Shown here in pieces: positions 8,525-15,614 of a stretch of 64,000 bases of DNA. This stretch comes from Candidatus Gaiellasilicea maunaloa. GTDB taxonomy: Bacteria > Actinomycetota > Thermoleophilia > Gaiellales > Gaiellaceae. The DNA lies in contig JANDLU010000004.1 in assembly GCA_024330215.1 (NCBI GenBank), positions 1-64,000 of the forward strand, read 5' to 3'. Made by a program: the position numbers and the translations under genes. Each line of letters begins with the position of its first letter. The stretch's first letter is position 1. The notes beneath the pieces are model-generated. The model did not search any database, was not told where the DNA came from, and saw only the letters and a list, made by a program, of their open reading frames with translations.

Positions 8525-9295
8525 ATGTCCTCGTCGCGTATCCGGCTGACCCAGGGCTACCCGTATTTTGCCCGGGTCGTCTCGGTGGTTGCGGCCCGGC
8601 TCCCCCAGCACGTCCGGGACGAGTGCGAGTCGGAGGCGCTCTGCGCGATGGTCGAGGCGGCGGACGAGTGGCGAGACGGCGGCGCTCCGTTTCGACTGTT
8701 CGTCGCGGAGCGGATCAAGCAGCGGATGCTGGACGAGGCTCGGCGGGCCGATCGCGTGGACCGTTCGACGGGCAGCAGCCGGAACCCCTTGTCGCTCAGT
8801 TCGATCTTGATCGACGAGGAGGCCGGCGGCGAGACCCTCGCAGATCGTCTGGAGGCCACCGGGCCGGCCGCGGTCGATCCCCACTCGCGCGCGGTAGCCC
8901 TCGAGCGGCTCGAGGCGCTCGCCGCGCTCCCGGCGAGACTGAGGCTGGCGCTGACGCTCGACCGCGCGGACGCCTCGTCGGCGCTCGGCGTCTCGGTGGG
9001 ACACGTCGACAGGTTTCGCCGCACGGTTCGCGACGCGCTCGACGCGGAGAATCGGTCGCCGGCCGACGAGCTCGCGGCCTCCGGGATCGTCACGATCTCT
9101 CCGCGCGAGCTGACCGTACTCCGCTCGGTCTCGGGGGGCGCCACGAACGCCGAGATCGCCGACGATCTCGGCGTCTCGATCGAGACGATCAAGTCGCACG
9201 TCAAGCAGGTTCTCACCAAGCTCGAGGCACGCAGCCGAGCCCACGCCGTCCACCTCGCTTGGGAGGCGGACTGGTGGGACGTAGCGGCCGCGTGA
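8525..9295 (+). CDS. sigma-like protein fused to a LuxR-type HTH domain
   Basis: A 256-residue regulator. The C-terminus (about 190-250) is a LuxR/GerE DNA-binding domain: ISPRELTVLRSVSGGATNAEI, DDLGVSIETIKSHV, KQVLTKL. The N-terminal part resembles sigma region 2 of the FliA/WhiG type: DECESEALCAMVEAADEWR, then RIKQRMLDEARRADRVDRS at about 63-81. Residues 98-170 resemble a degenerate sigma region 4 (ETLADRLE, then LEALAALPARLRLALTL, then SALGVSVGHVDRFRRTV). There is no receiver domain. The ATG at 8525 was chosen because upstream codons look non-coding. It may be a sigma-derived regulator that has lost promoter-melting residues; its partners are unknown. Confidence 0.7.
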   Translation: MSSSRIRLTQGYPYFARVVSVVAARLPQHVRDECESEALCAMVEAADEWRDGGAPFRLFVAERIKQRMLDEARRADRVDRSTGSSRNPLSLSSILIDEEAGGETLADRLEATGPAAVDPHSRAVALERLEALAALPARLRLALTLDRADASSALGVSVGHVDRFRRTVRDALDAENRSPADELAASGIVTISPRELTVLRSVSGGATNAEIADDLGVSIETIKSHVKQVLTKLEARSRAHAVHLAWEADWWDVAAA

Positions 9296-9320
9296 CCCGA
9301 ACCGCGCTCGCGAGACCCGG

Positions 9321-10042
9321 CTAGGCTTCAGACGGCGATCGCGACCGGGTGGAACGACGGCCTCTCGGGCGAGCACCCGCTCGAGCGCCTCGACGCAGCC
9401 GGCGTCGAAGGCAGTGCCGGCCTCGCTCCGCAGGAGCGCGAGCGCGCGGTGGTGATCCCAGGCATCCCGGTCGACACGACGCGAGCGAAGCGCGTCGTAG
9501 ACGTCGCAGACCGTGAGGACGCGCGTTTCGAGCGGTAGCTCCGCGGCGGCCACGCCATGCGGGTAGCCGGCGCCGTCGAGCCGCTCGTGATGGTCTCGAA
9601 CGAGGCCGCGGACGCGGTGCGAGAACCCGAGCTCCCCGAGCAGCGCATGACCCGAGACCGGATGCCGGCGCACGATCTCGAACTCGCGCTCGTCGCGAGC
9701 TGGGCTTCTTCAGGATCTCGTCGGGGACGGACAGCTTGCCGATGTCGTGGAGGAGACCGTCGATCGCAAGCTCGCGCAGGCGCGAAGCCGGGAGCCCGAG
9801 CTCCTCGCCGACACGCACGGCAAGCAGAGCGACACGGCGCGTATGACCTTCGGTGTAGGAGTCCTTGTCAGCGAGGAGGCGAGTCAGGGAGCCGACCTGC
9901 GAGCCGAGGAACGCCTCCTCGGCGAAGACGAGCTCGGCGCCGCGGGGTCTCCCGCGAGAGGTCGAGAGGGCGCCGCACGCAGCAGGTCGAGCGCTAGGGC
10001 GCCGCCCGCCGCCAGAACCGGCACGTAGGTTTCTCGCCGCAC
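9321..10042 (-). pseudogene. HD-GYP domain protein (c-di-GMP phosphodiesterase-like), several frameshifts
   Basis: Pieces of one HD-GYP protein are spread over three frames. From GTG 10042 comes VRRETYVPVLAAGGALALDL. In a second frame follow ELVFAEEAFLGSQVGSLTRL, KDSYTEGHTRRVALLAVRV and GLLHDIGKLSVPDEILKKP, including the HD motif. In a third frame come EFEIVRRHPVSGHALLGELG and RDHHERLDGAGYPHG, the GYP signature, then FDAGCVEALERVL. The shifts lie near 9950-9990 and 9690-9700. The third frame has no stop until 8372, deep inside the opposite-strand sigma/LuxR gene, so its true end (9321-9330 in the other frames) is probably also shifted. The gene is almost certainly inactive. Confidence 0.8.
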
Positions 10043-10099
10043 GCGGTGACTATCGGCCGCTCGGCGACGCCTCTTGACCCCCGAAGGCAGGATCCCGGC

Positions 10100-10831
10100 A
10101 TGCAACTTCGATCCGAGACTGGCGAGGTGGCGGGCGTCCGTGTTCGCTGGCGGAGCACCGGCATGGGTCCACCGCTCGTCCTCGTGCACGGACTCGCAGG
10201 CTCGTGGCGGTGGTGGCGCCCAGTTCTCCCAGCGCTCGCGGCGGAGCACACGGTCCACCTGCTCGACCTGCCGGGCTTCGGCAGGATCCCGCAGGCGCGG
10301 GTCTTTCAGCTCGACCGTGCGCTCGACTGGCTCGCCGCCTGGGCCCGGGCCGCGACGCTCGGACCGGCGGACATCGTCGGTCACTCGCTCGGTGCCGTCA
10401 TCTGCGCGCGGCTCGCCGCGCGTCACTCCGAGACCGTGCGACGGCTCGTGCTCGTCGCGCCGGCCGGGGTTCCCGGTCGCACCGCGGCCGGGTCCGCGCT
10501 GCCGCTGGCACTCGAGCTCCTGCGTTCGCGGCCGCGCCTGCTCGCGCTGCTCGCGCGCGACTCGCTCCGCTCGGGGCCGCTCACGATCGGCACCGCCGCG
10601 CTCGCAGTCGTGGGCGCCGACCTGCGCTCCGACCTCCTGCGCGTCGAGGCTCCGACGCTCGTCCTGATGGGCGGTCGCGACGTGCTCGTTCCGGCCTGGC
10701 ACGGCGAGGAGCTCGCGCGCGCGCTCGCCGACGCGCGGGTCGTCGTGCTCGACGGTGCCGGACACGTGCCGATGATCGACGCGCCGGACGCGTTCAGTCG
10801 CGAGCTACTGGCCTTCCTAGGAAGCGACTGA
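10100..10831 (+). CDS. alpha/beta hydrolase
   Basis: A 243-residue alpha/beta-hydrolase fold enzyme. The oxyanion-hole strand is LVLVHGLAGSWRWWRPVLPA, the nucleophile elbow is VGHSLGAVI (Ser), the acid is in LMGGRDVLVPAW (Asp) and the base in DGAGHVPMID (His). No signal peptide. The ATG at 10100 was chosen over an earlier in-frame ATG because an AAGGCAGGA lies just upstream. Its 3' end overlaps the convergent hydrolase gene by 38 bp. The substrate (ester, lactone or haloacid) is not predictable. Confidence 0.85.
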   Translation: MQLRSETGEVAGVRVRWRSTGMGPPLVLVHGLAGSWRWWRPVLPALAAEHTVHLLDLPGFGRIPQARVFQLDRALDWLAAWARAATLGPADIVGHSLGAVICARLAARHSETVRRLVLVAPAGVPGRTAAGSALPLALELLRSRPRLLALLARDSLRSGPLTIGTAALAVVGADLRSDLLRVEAPTLVLMGGRDVLVPAWHGEELARALADARVVVLDGAGHVPMIDAPDAFSRELLAFLGSD

Positions 10832-11453
10832 GCTCTGCTGCGAGCTCGCGTGGGTGCGAGAAATGCACCGCGTGCCCGCCGCCCGCGATCGTCACGAGTC
10901 GGGCATTCGGGACCAGGGCCGTGACCTCCTCGCACCAGCGCGCGGGGCTGAGCGGATCGTGCTCGCCGCGGACGACGAGCGTCGGCGCCTCGATCCGCGG
11001 TAGCCGCTCCTCGATCCGGTCCTCGAGCGCGAAGCGCGCCTGCCGCATCAGCTCGACGGGCCCGATGCCGAAGTAGTCGCGCACGACGGTCGCGGTCAGG
11101 CGCGGCGGCTCGTACCAGCCGTCGAGCGCCAGTCTCAGCACGTGCCGACGGGCGCTGTGCGCCTGCGAATCGACGGTGGGGCCGACGAGGACCAGCGCCT
11201 CGACGAGCTCCGGCCGGCTGACGGCGAGGGCGGTCGCCACCTGGCAGCCCATCGAGTTGGCGACGAGCACCGCAGGGCCGGGGAGCGCCTCGCCGAGCCT
11301 GCGACCGAGCTCGGCGATCGGCTCCGGGTCGCGCAGCTCGGGACGGATCACCGCGCCCTCTAGCACCCGAGCCAGCGGCTCGAAATACGCCTGGCCGACG
11401 CCGAGACCGTGAACGAGGCAGAACACCGGCGGACCGTAGCGATACGCTCCCAC
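10794..11453 (-). CDS. alpha/beta hydrolase
   Basis: A 219-residue alpha/beta-hydrolase from the GTG at 11453; an in-frame start at 11492 is possible but would cross into the divergent carboxylase gene. Seen: the oxyanion strand [20 protein letters not shown], the elbow [11 protein letters not shown] (the first Gly of GxSxG replaced by Ala), the acid [11 protein letters not shown] and the base AGGGHAVHF. The protein lacks a large cap domain. The GTG starts of this gene and of the divergent carboxylase gene are 1 bp apart, so each promoter must lie inside the other gene or the true starts are internal. Function unknown beyond hydrolase. Confidence 0.8.
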   Translation of the reverse strand: MGAYRYGPPVFCLVHGLGVGQAYFEPLARVLEGAVIRPELRDPEPIAELGRRLGEALPGPAVLVANSMGCQVATALAVSRPELVEALVLVGPTVDSQAHSARRHVLRLALDGWYEPPRLTATVVRDYFGIGPVELMRQARFALEDRIEERLPRIEAPTLVVRGEHDPLSPARWCEEVTALVPNARLVTIAGGGHAVHFSHPRELAAELSRFLGRPVARD

Positions 11454-11454
11454 C

Positions 11455-13020
11455 GTGGCTCTCCTCACCTCGACGCTCGAGCGCGACGGCACGTTCGCGG
11501 ATCGTGCGGCGCGGATGGAGGCGCTCGTCGCCGAGCTACGCGAGCGAACCGAGCTCGTGGCGCGCGGCGGCGGGGAGAGGTCGATCGAGCGGCATCGCTC
11601 GCGTGGGAAGCTGACCGCCCGCGAACGGATCGACCGGCTCGTCGATCCCGGTTCGGCATTCCTCGAGTTGAACGCGCTCGCCGCGTGGGAGCTCTACGAC
11701 GGCGCGGCGCCGTCGGCCGGGGTCGTCACGGGGATCGGCGTCGTCGAGGGCCGCGAGTGCGTGATCGTCGCGAACGACGCGACCGTCAAGGGCGGCACCT
11801 ATTTCCCCCTCACGGTCAAGAAGCACCTGCGCGCGCAGGAGGTGGCGCAGCAGAACCGGCTGCCCTGCATCTACCTCGTCGACTCGGGCGGTGCCTTCCT
11901 GCCCCTCCAGGACGAGGTCTTCCCGGACCGCGAGCACTTCGGCCGGATCTTCTTCAACCAGGCGCGGATGTCGGCGCTCGGGATCCCGCAGATCGCGGTG
12001 GTGATGGGTTCCTGCACAGCCGGCGGCGCCTACGTGCCGGCGATGTGCGACGAGACGATCATCGTCAAGGGGACCGGCACGATCTTCATCGGCGGGCCGC
12101 CGCTCGTGAAGGCCGCGACCGGCCAGGACGTGACTGCGGAGGAGCTCGGCGGCGCCGACGTCCACACGCGCCGCTCCGGGGTCGCCGACCACTACGCGAC
12201 CTCCGACGAGCACGCGCTGGCGCTCGCGCGCCAGATCGTTCGGCACGTACAACGGTGTACACCTACATCTACATCTCCCTGGGAGATCGCTCCACCCGAG
12301 CCACCGGCGCTCGACCCGTGCGACCTCTACGGGCTGATCCCGGAGGACTTCAAGCACGAGCTGGACCCGCACGAGCTGATCGCGCGGATCGTCGACGGCT
12401 CCCGCTTCGCCGAGTTCAAGGCGCTCTACGGCGAGACACTCGTCTGCGGCTTCGCGCGGCTCGAGGGCTACCCCGTCGGGATCCTCGCGAACAAGGGCGT
12501 CCTCTTCGCCGAGTCGGCGCAGAAGGGAGCACATTTCATCGAGCTCGCGTGCAAGCGGCGCGTGCCGCTCGTCTTCCTCCAGAACATCACCGGTTTCATG
12601 GTCGGCAAGGAGTACGAGGAAGGCGGGATCGCGCGCGACGGCGCGAAGCTCGTGATGGCGGTCGCCTGCGCAGACGTACCGAAGTTCACGGTCGTCACCG
12701 GCGGCTCGTTCGGCGCGGGCAACTACGCGATGTGCGGGCGCGCATACGCGCCGCGCCAGCTCTGGATGTGGCCGAACGCGCGGATCTCGGTGATGGGCGG
12801 CGAGCAGGCGGCGACGGTGCTCTCGCTGGTCGGCGACGCCGATCCGGAGGAGATCCGGGCCAAGTACGAAGCCGAGGGAAGCCCGTACTACTCGACGGCT
12901 CGTCTGTGGGACGACGGGATCATCGACCCGCACGACACGCGCCGCGTGCTCGCGCTCGGGATCTCGGCGGCGCTGAACGCTCCGATCCCCGAGTCCACGT
13001 TCGGCATCTTTCGAATGTAG
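11455..13020 (+). CDS. mccB: acyl-CoA carboxylase beta subunit (MccB/PccB family)
   Basis: A 521-residue carboxyltransferase subunit. The N-terminus has the typical [21 protein letters not shown] and [19 protein letters not shown]. The two crotonase-type halves hold [45 protein letters not shown] and, in the second half, [19 protein letters not shown] and [18 protein letters not shown]. This arrangement matches methylcrotonyl-CoA carboxylase beta (leucine catabolism) better than propionyl-CoA carboxylase. The biotin-carrying subunit is probably the MccA-like gene at 25532. A short unusual linker at residues 263-275 separates the halves. The small gene at 13034 is probably co-transcribed. Confidence 0.9.
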   Translation: MALLTSTLERDGTFADRAARMEALVAELRERTELVARGGGERSIERHRSRGKLTARERIDRLVDPGSAFLELNALAAWELYDGAAPSAGVVTGIGVVEGRECVIVANDATVKGGTYFPLTVKKHLRAQEVAQQNRLPCIYLVDSGGAFLPLQDEVFPDREHFGRIFFNQARMSALGIPQIAVVMGSCTAGGAYVPAMCDETIIVKGTGTIFIGGPPLVKAATGQDVTAEELGGADVHTRRSGVADHYATSDEHALALARQIVRHVQRCTPTSTSPWEIAPPEPPALDPCDLYGLIPEDFKHELDPHELIARIVDGSRFAEFKALYGETLVCGFARLEGYPVGILANKGVLFAESAQKGAHFIELACKRRVPLVFLQNITGFMVGKEYEEGGIARDGAKLVMAVACADVPKFTVVTGGSFGAGNYAMCGRAYAPRQLWMWPNARISVMGGEQAATVLSLVGDADPEEIRAKYEAEGSPYYSTARLWDDGIIDPHDTRRVLALGISAALNAPIPESTFGIFRM

Positions 13021-13026
13021 AGGAGG
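13021..13026 (+). promoter_or_regulatory. strong ribosome binding site for the 94-aa gene
   Basis: AGGAGG directly after the mccB stop codon, 7 bp before the GTG at 13034. It fixes this otherwise arguable start. Confidence 0.7.
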
Positions 13027-13033
13027 TACCGAG

Positions 13034-13318
13034 GTGTTGGCAGAAGACAGGCTGAGAACCCTCCTCCGCGTCGCGGAGAGCGCCTACGAGGCGGAGCGTG
13101 GCGAGCCAGACGACGACTGGCCCGCCTGGTACGCACGGTTCATCGTCGCGCGATGGCGCGCGGAACCGAACGGCGCCACTCACGAGCTTCTCCTCGACGA
13201 CGAGGAGCACCGGCTCCTCGAAGCGGCCGTGCACGCCCACCTCAACGACTTCGGGCACGACGAGGCAGACGTCCTGCGCAGTTTGAAGGAGCTGCACGCG
13301 AAGGTCCGAGCGGCGTAG
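13034..13318 (+). CDS. small protein downstream of carboxylase beta subunit (94 aa)
   Basis: A 94-residue acidic, mostly helical protein (LRTLLRVAESAYEAERGE, then DEEHRLLEAAVHAHLNDFG) with a GTG start and a good AGGAGG ribosome site. It lies 13 bp after mccB, so it is very likely in the same operon. Small acidic epsilon subunits accompany some actinobacterial acyl-CoA carboxylases. This one is longer and shows no clear similarity to them, so that role is only a guess. Confidence 0.65.
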   Translation: MLAEDRLRTLLRVAESAYEAERGEPDDDWPAWYARFIVARWRAEPNGATHELLLDDEEHRLLEAAVHAHLNDFGHDEADVLRSLKELHAKVRAA

Positions 13319-13322
13319 GCCC

Positions 13323-14882
13323 CTACCGGACGCGGAAGCTGCTCGAGCCGAGCACGCGGCCGAAGCGCGGCTGCTCGGGCGTCCCGTGGGCCGGAAAGAC
13401 GAACCAGCGATAGAGACCCGGGACGAGCAAGTGGCTCTTGCCGGCGAAGCTCCAGGTTCGCGCGAGGCGGGCCTTCGACACTCGCGGCCAGAAGCTGAGG
13501 ATCTTGACGCCCTTGCGATAGAGCTGGACGTTGTAGTAGCGCGCACCGCGGGCCGGCTCCCACTCGAGCAAGACCGGCGCCCGGACGACGGCGCCCTGTG
13601 CCGGCTGGTAGAGCGGCGGACGCGCTTCGGCCGTGACCGCTGTCTCCGTCGCGTTGCCGGCCTCGTCGGCCACGCGGAGCTCGTAGCGGTAGCGCACGCC
13701 CTTGCGCACGGTGCGGTCGACGAAGGTCTCCTTCGTGCCCCGGAAGACTTCGGTGCTGCGCCTGCCGTTCACGCCGGGGGAGCGGATGATCTGGACGCTG
13801 ATCGCATCGGCCGGCCGATCCCACGCGAGATGCGCGGCGCCCTTCGAGACCTCGGCCTTGACGGCCTTCAGCTTCGGCGCGGTCGCGTCGTACTTGAGCT
13901 CGAACGCGAGCTCACCGGCCGCGTTTCCGGCCACGTCGCGACAGCTCCCGGTCACGCTCGCGGCGCGCGCATCGGGTTTCTCGTAGCGCTTCGGGGCGGT
14001 GCACGACTCGACCCCGGACGTTCCGTCCGTGCCACTGAAACTGACGGTTACCGGCTTGCGGTACCAGCCGTTGCCATCGGGTGGCCGCTCGGCCGCGGCT
14101 CTGACCACCGGCGGACTCGCGTCGTACTTCAGTACAGCACTCGCAGGAGAGCTCGTGTTGCCGGCATTGTCGCGGCAGGTCACACCGACGGAAGCACCCG
14201 TGGTGTCCGGCCCCGCATAGGACGACGAGGTGCACGAGGCAACGCCCGAAACGCCGTCTGTGCCCGACCCGACCACCTTCACCGGAGAGCGGTACCACCC
14301 GCTTCCGTCCGCACCGCGCTCGGGCGAGGCGGTCACTGACGGCGCGGTCGCGTCGTACCTCAGGTTAGCCGAGCCGGTCGCGCTCGTGTTGCCGGCGTTG
14401 TCGGTGCACGTGCCCGAGACCGAAACGCTCGTCCCATCCGAGCCGCTGTACGTCGGGCTCGTGCACGAGGCGATTCCGGACGTCGCATCGCTGCCCGTGA
14501 AGGCCACCGCGACCGAGCGGTTGTACCAGTCGCCCGAGTCCGGGGGGCGTGAGGGCGAGCCGCCGGTGACCTGCGGCGGCGTCGCGTCCCGCTTGATCGA
14601 GACCGTGTTGCCAACGAACGGCGCGCCGTACCAGACCGTGCATGTGAAGGCTGCGCCAGTCGTGTCGGCGGAGACGGTGTTGACGTTGCAGCCTTGCGTC
14701 TGCGTGACACCGGCGGTGTCGTATGTCCACGAAACTGTCACGTCGGTCCGGAACCAGCCACCGCAATCGTCAGGGCCAGGCGAGCAATGAGCAGTCGGCT
14801 GGCTGGCGGCTAAACCTGGTTCGGGCGCAACGCCGAGCACCAATACGAGCGCAAGCAGCGTTCCGACCGCCAACCGCCTCAT
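13323..14882 (-). CDS. secreted multi-domain Ig-like/FnIII surface protein
   Basis: A 519-residue exported protein. The signal peptide is LAVGTLLALVLVLGVAPEPGLAAS (about residues 4-27). Then come about four tandem modules of 75-80 residues. Each opens with a 'RYDATAPSV'-like linker and carries 'WYRSPVKV..SGTDGVSGVASCTS' and 'C.DNAGNTS', with paired cysteines likely forming one disulfide per module. These resemble bacterial Ig-like (Big/HYR-type) domains. The C-terminal 190 residues contain an FnIII-like domain (AHLAWDRPADAISVQIIRS, then YRYELRVADEAGN) and a final beta-rich domain (LLEWEPARGARYYNVQLY). There is no anchor motif, so it is probably released or held by partners. Its ATG overlaps the stop of the anchored protein upstream (ATGA). 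Confidence 0.75.
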   Translation of the reverse strand: MRRLAVGTLLALVLVLGVAPEPGLAASQPTAHCSPGPDDCGGWFRTDVTVSWTYDTAGVTQTQGCNVNTVSADTTGAAFTCTVWYGAPFVGNTVSIKRDATPPQVTGGSPSRPPDSGDWYNRSVAVAFTGSDATSGIASCTSPTYSGSDGTSVSVSGTCTDNAGNTSATGSANLRYDATAPSVTASPERGADGSGWYRSPVKVVGSGTDGVSGVASCTSSSYAGPDTTGASVGVTCRDNAGNTSSPASAVLKYDASPPVVRAAAERPPDGNGWYRKPVTVSFSGTDGTSGVESCTAPKRYEKPDARAASVTGSCRDVAGNAAGELAFELKYDATAPKLKAVKAEVSKGAAHLAWDRPADAISVQIIRSPGVNGRRSTEVFRGTKETFVDRTVRKGVRYRYELRVADEAGNATETAVTAEARPPLYQPAQGAVVRAPVLLEWEPARGARYYNVQLYRKGVKILSFWPRVSKARLARTWSFAGKSHLLVPGLYRWFVFPAHGTPEQPRFGRVLGSSSFRVR

Positions 14883-15502
14883 GCCGCCAGCTCCCTCAGC
14901 GCGTGCCGCCCCGCGACCAACACGATCGTGCCGCCGAGCGCGGCGAGCGCGAGCACGGCTCCACCGAGCGCCAGCAGGCCGCGCTCGAGCGGCTCCGCAG
15001 CGGCGACGGCGCCGGCGAGCCGCGGCGCCAGAGGTTGATCGCGCGGCAGCGAGCGCGGCGCCGGAACGGTCTTCGCGATCGCCTTGGGCGTCGCCCGTCT
15101 CGCCGGCTTCGGCTTCGCCGGCTTGGGCTTCGCCGCCGGAGTCTTCGTTGCACGCGCGTCCACGTCTGGAGCCGCGCGCGGCGGCGCCGAGACCGCCGGG
15201 ACAACGACGGCCGGCGCAGGTTGCGAAATGCGAGGCTGCGCGGATCTGGCCGGAAGCTGGGCGGCTCTAGCCGGAGGCTGCGTCGTCGGAGGCTGCGTCT
15301 TCCGAGGCTGAGTCGTCCGAGGCTGAGTCGTCCGAGGCTGGGGCGTCTGGGCCGGAACCGGATCGGGAGCGACGGCGGATGGCGGCGGATCGGGCGTCGG
15401 CGACCCCGCGCCCGCGTTTCCGACCAGCGCGAGACAGAGGAGCAAGCCTCCGGTCGAAGCGCGCAATCGCCGCACTGACAACCTGTCCTGACGTGCTGGC
15501 AC
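14879..15502 (-). CDS. proline-rich protein with signal peptide and C-terminal membrane anchor
   Basis: A 207-residue protein. An N-terminal signal (STGGLLLCLALVGNAGAG) is followed by a long low-complexity Pro/Thr/Gln and Ala/Lys/Pro region, including five imperfect copies of a QPRTT pentapeptide. One membrane helix (LLALGGAVLALAALGGTIVLVAG) and a short basic tail (RHALRELAA) end the protein. This layout suits a wall-spanning tether. The gene starts at GTG and overlaps the next gene by 4 bp, so the two form one operon. Function is inferred from architecture only. Confidence 0.65.
   Translation of the reverse strand: MPARQDRLSVRRLRASTGGLLLCLALVGNAGAGSPTPDPPPSAVAPDPVPAQTPQPRTTQPRTTQPRKTQPPTTQPPARAAQLPARSAQPRISQPAPAVVVPAVSAPPRAAPDVDARATKTPAAKPKPAKPKPARRATPKAIAKTVPAPRSLPRDQPLAPRLAGAVAAAEPLERGLLALGGAVLALAALGGTIVLVAGRHALRELAA
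15271..15345 (+). repeat. 15-bp minisatellite, five units, in the proline-rich gene
   Basis: Five tandem 15-bp units with consensus TCCGAGGCTGAGTCG, the central ones identical. They encode the repeated QPRTT pentapeptide on the minus strand. The in-frame unit length allows copy-number change without frameshift. Confidence 0.8.
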
Positions 15503-15528
15503 CTCGCCCCCCTTGCTCCTTTCTCACG

Positions 15529-15557
15529 AAGCTACTGCGGTTTGCAGGTTGTGTCAA
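15529..15557 (-). promoter_or_regulatory. sigma-70-type promoter for the 15502-13323 operon
   Basis: On the minus strand TTGACA (15552-15557) and TAGCTT (15529-15534) are separated by 17 bp. This is the best -35/-10 pair seen in the region. It lies 27 bp upstream of the proline-rich gene. Confidence 0.65.
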
Positions 15558-15570
15558 TCGCAATGCCGGG

Positions 15571-15600
15571 CCGCAGGCCGGTCCCGGGACCGGCCTGCGG
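15571..15600 (-). terminator. perfect 30-bp palindrome, probable terminator of the repeat-protein gene
   Basis: CCGCAGGCCGGTCCC at 15571-15585 is followed at once by its exact reverse complement. It lies 15 bp after the stop of the 924-aa repeat protein and before the next promoter. There is no T tract. The stem is strong enough for a hairpin terminator, but a protein binding site is also possible. Confidence 0.6.
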
Positions 15601-15614
15601 ACTCGCACGTTCTC

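Noticed and set aside
8372-9673. Long minus-strand ORF (433 aa) as one gene
   Set aside because: Only its first 120 residues are HD-GYP-like. The rest is antisense to the intact sigma/LuxR gene and Arg-rich.
12240-12290. Foreign insertion in mccB
   Set aside because: This lower-GC segment keeps the frame and falls in the variable linker between the two carboxyltransferase halves.
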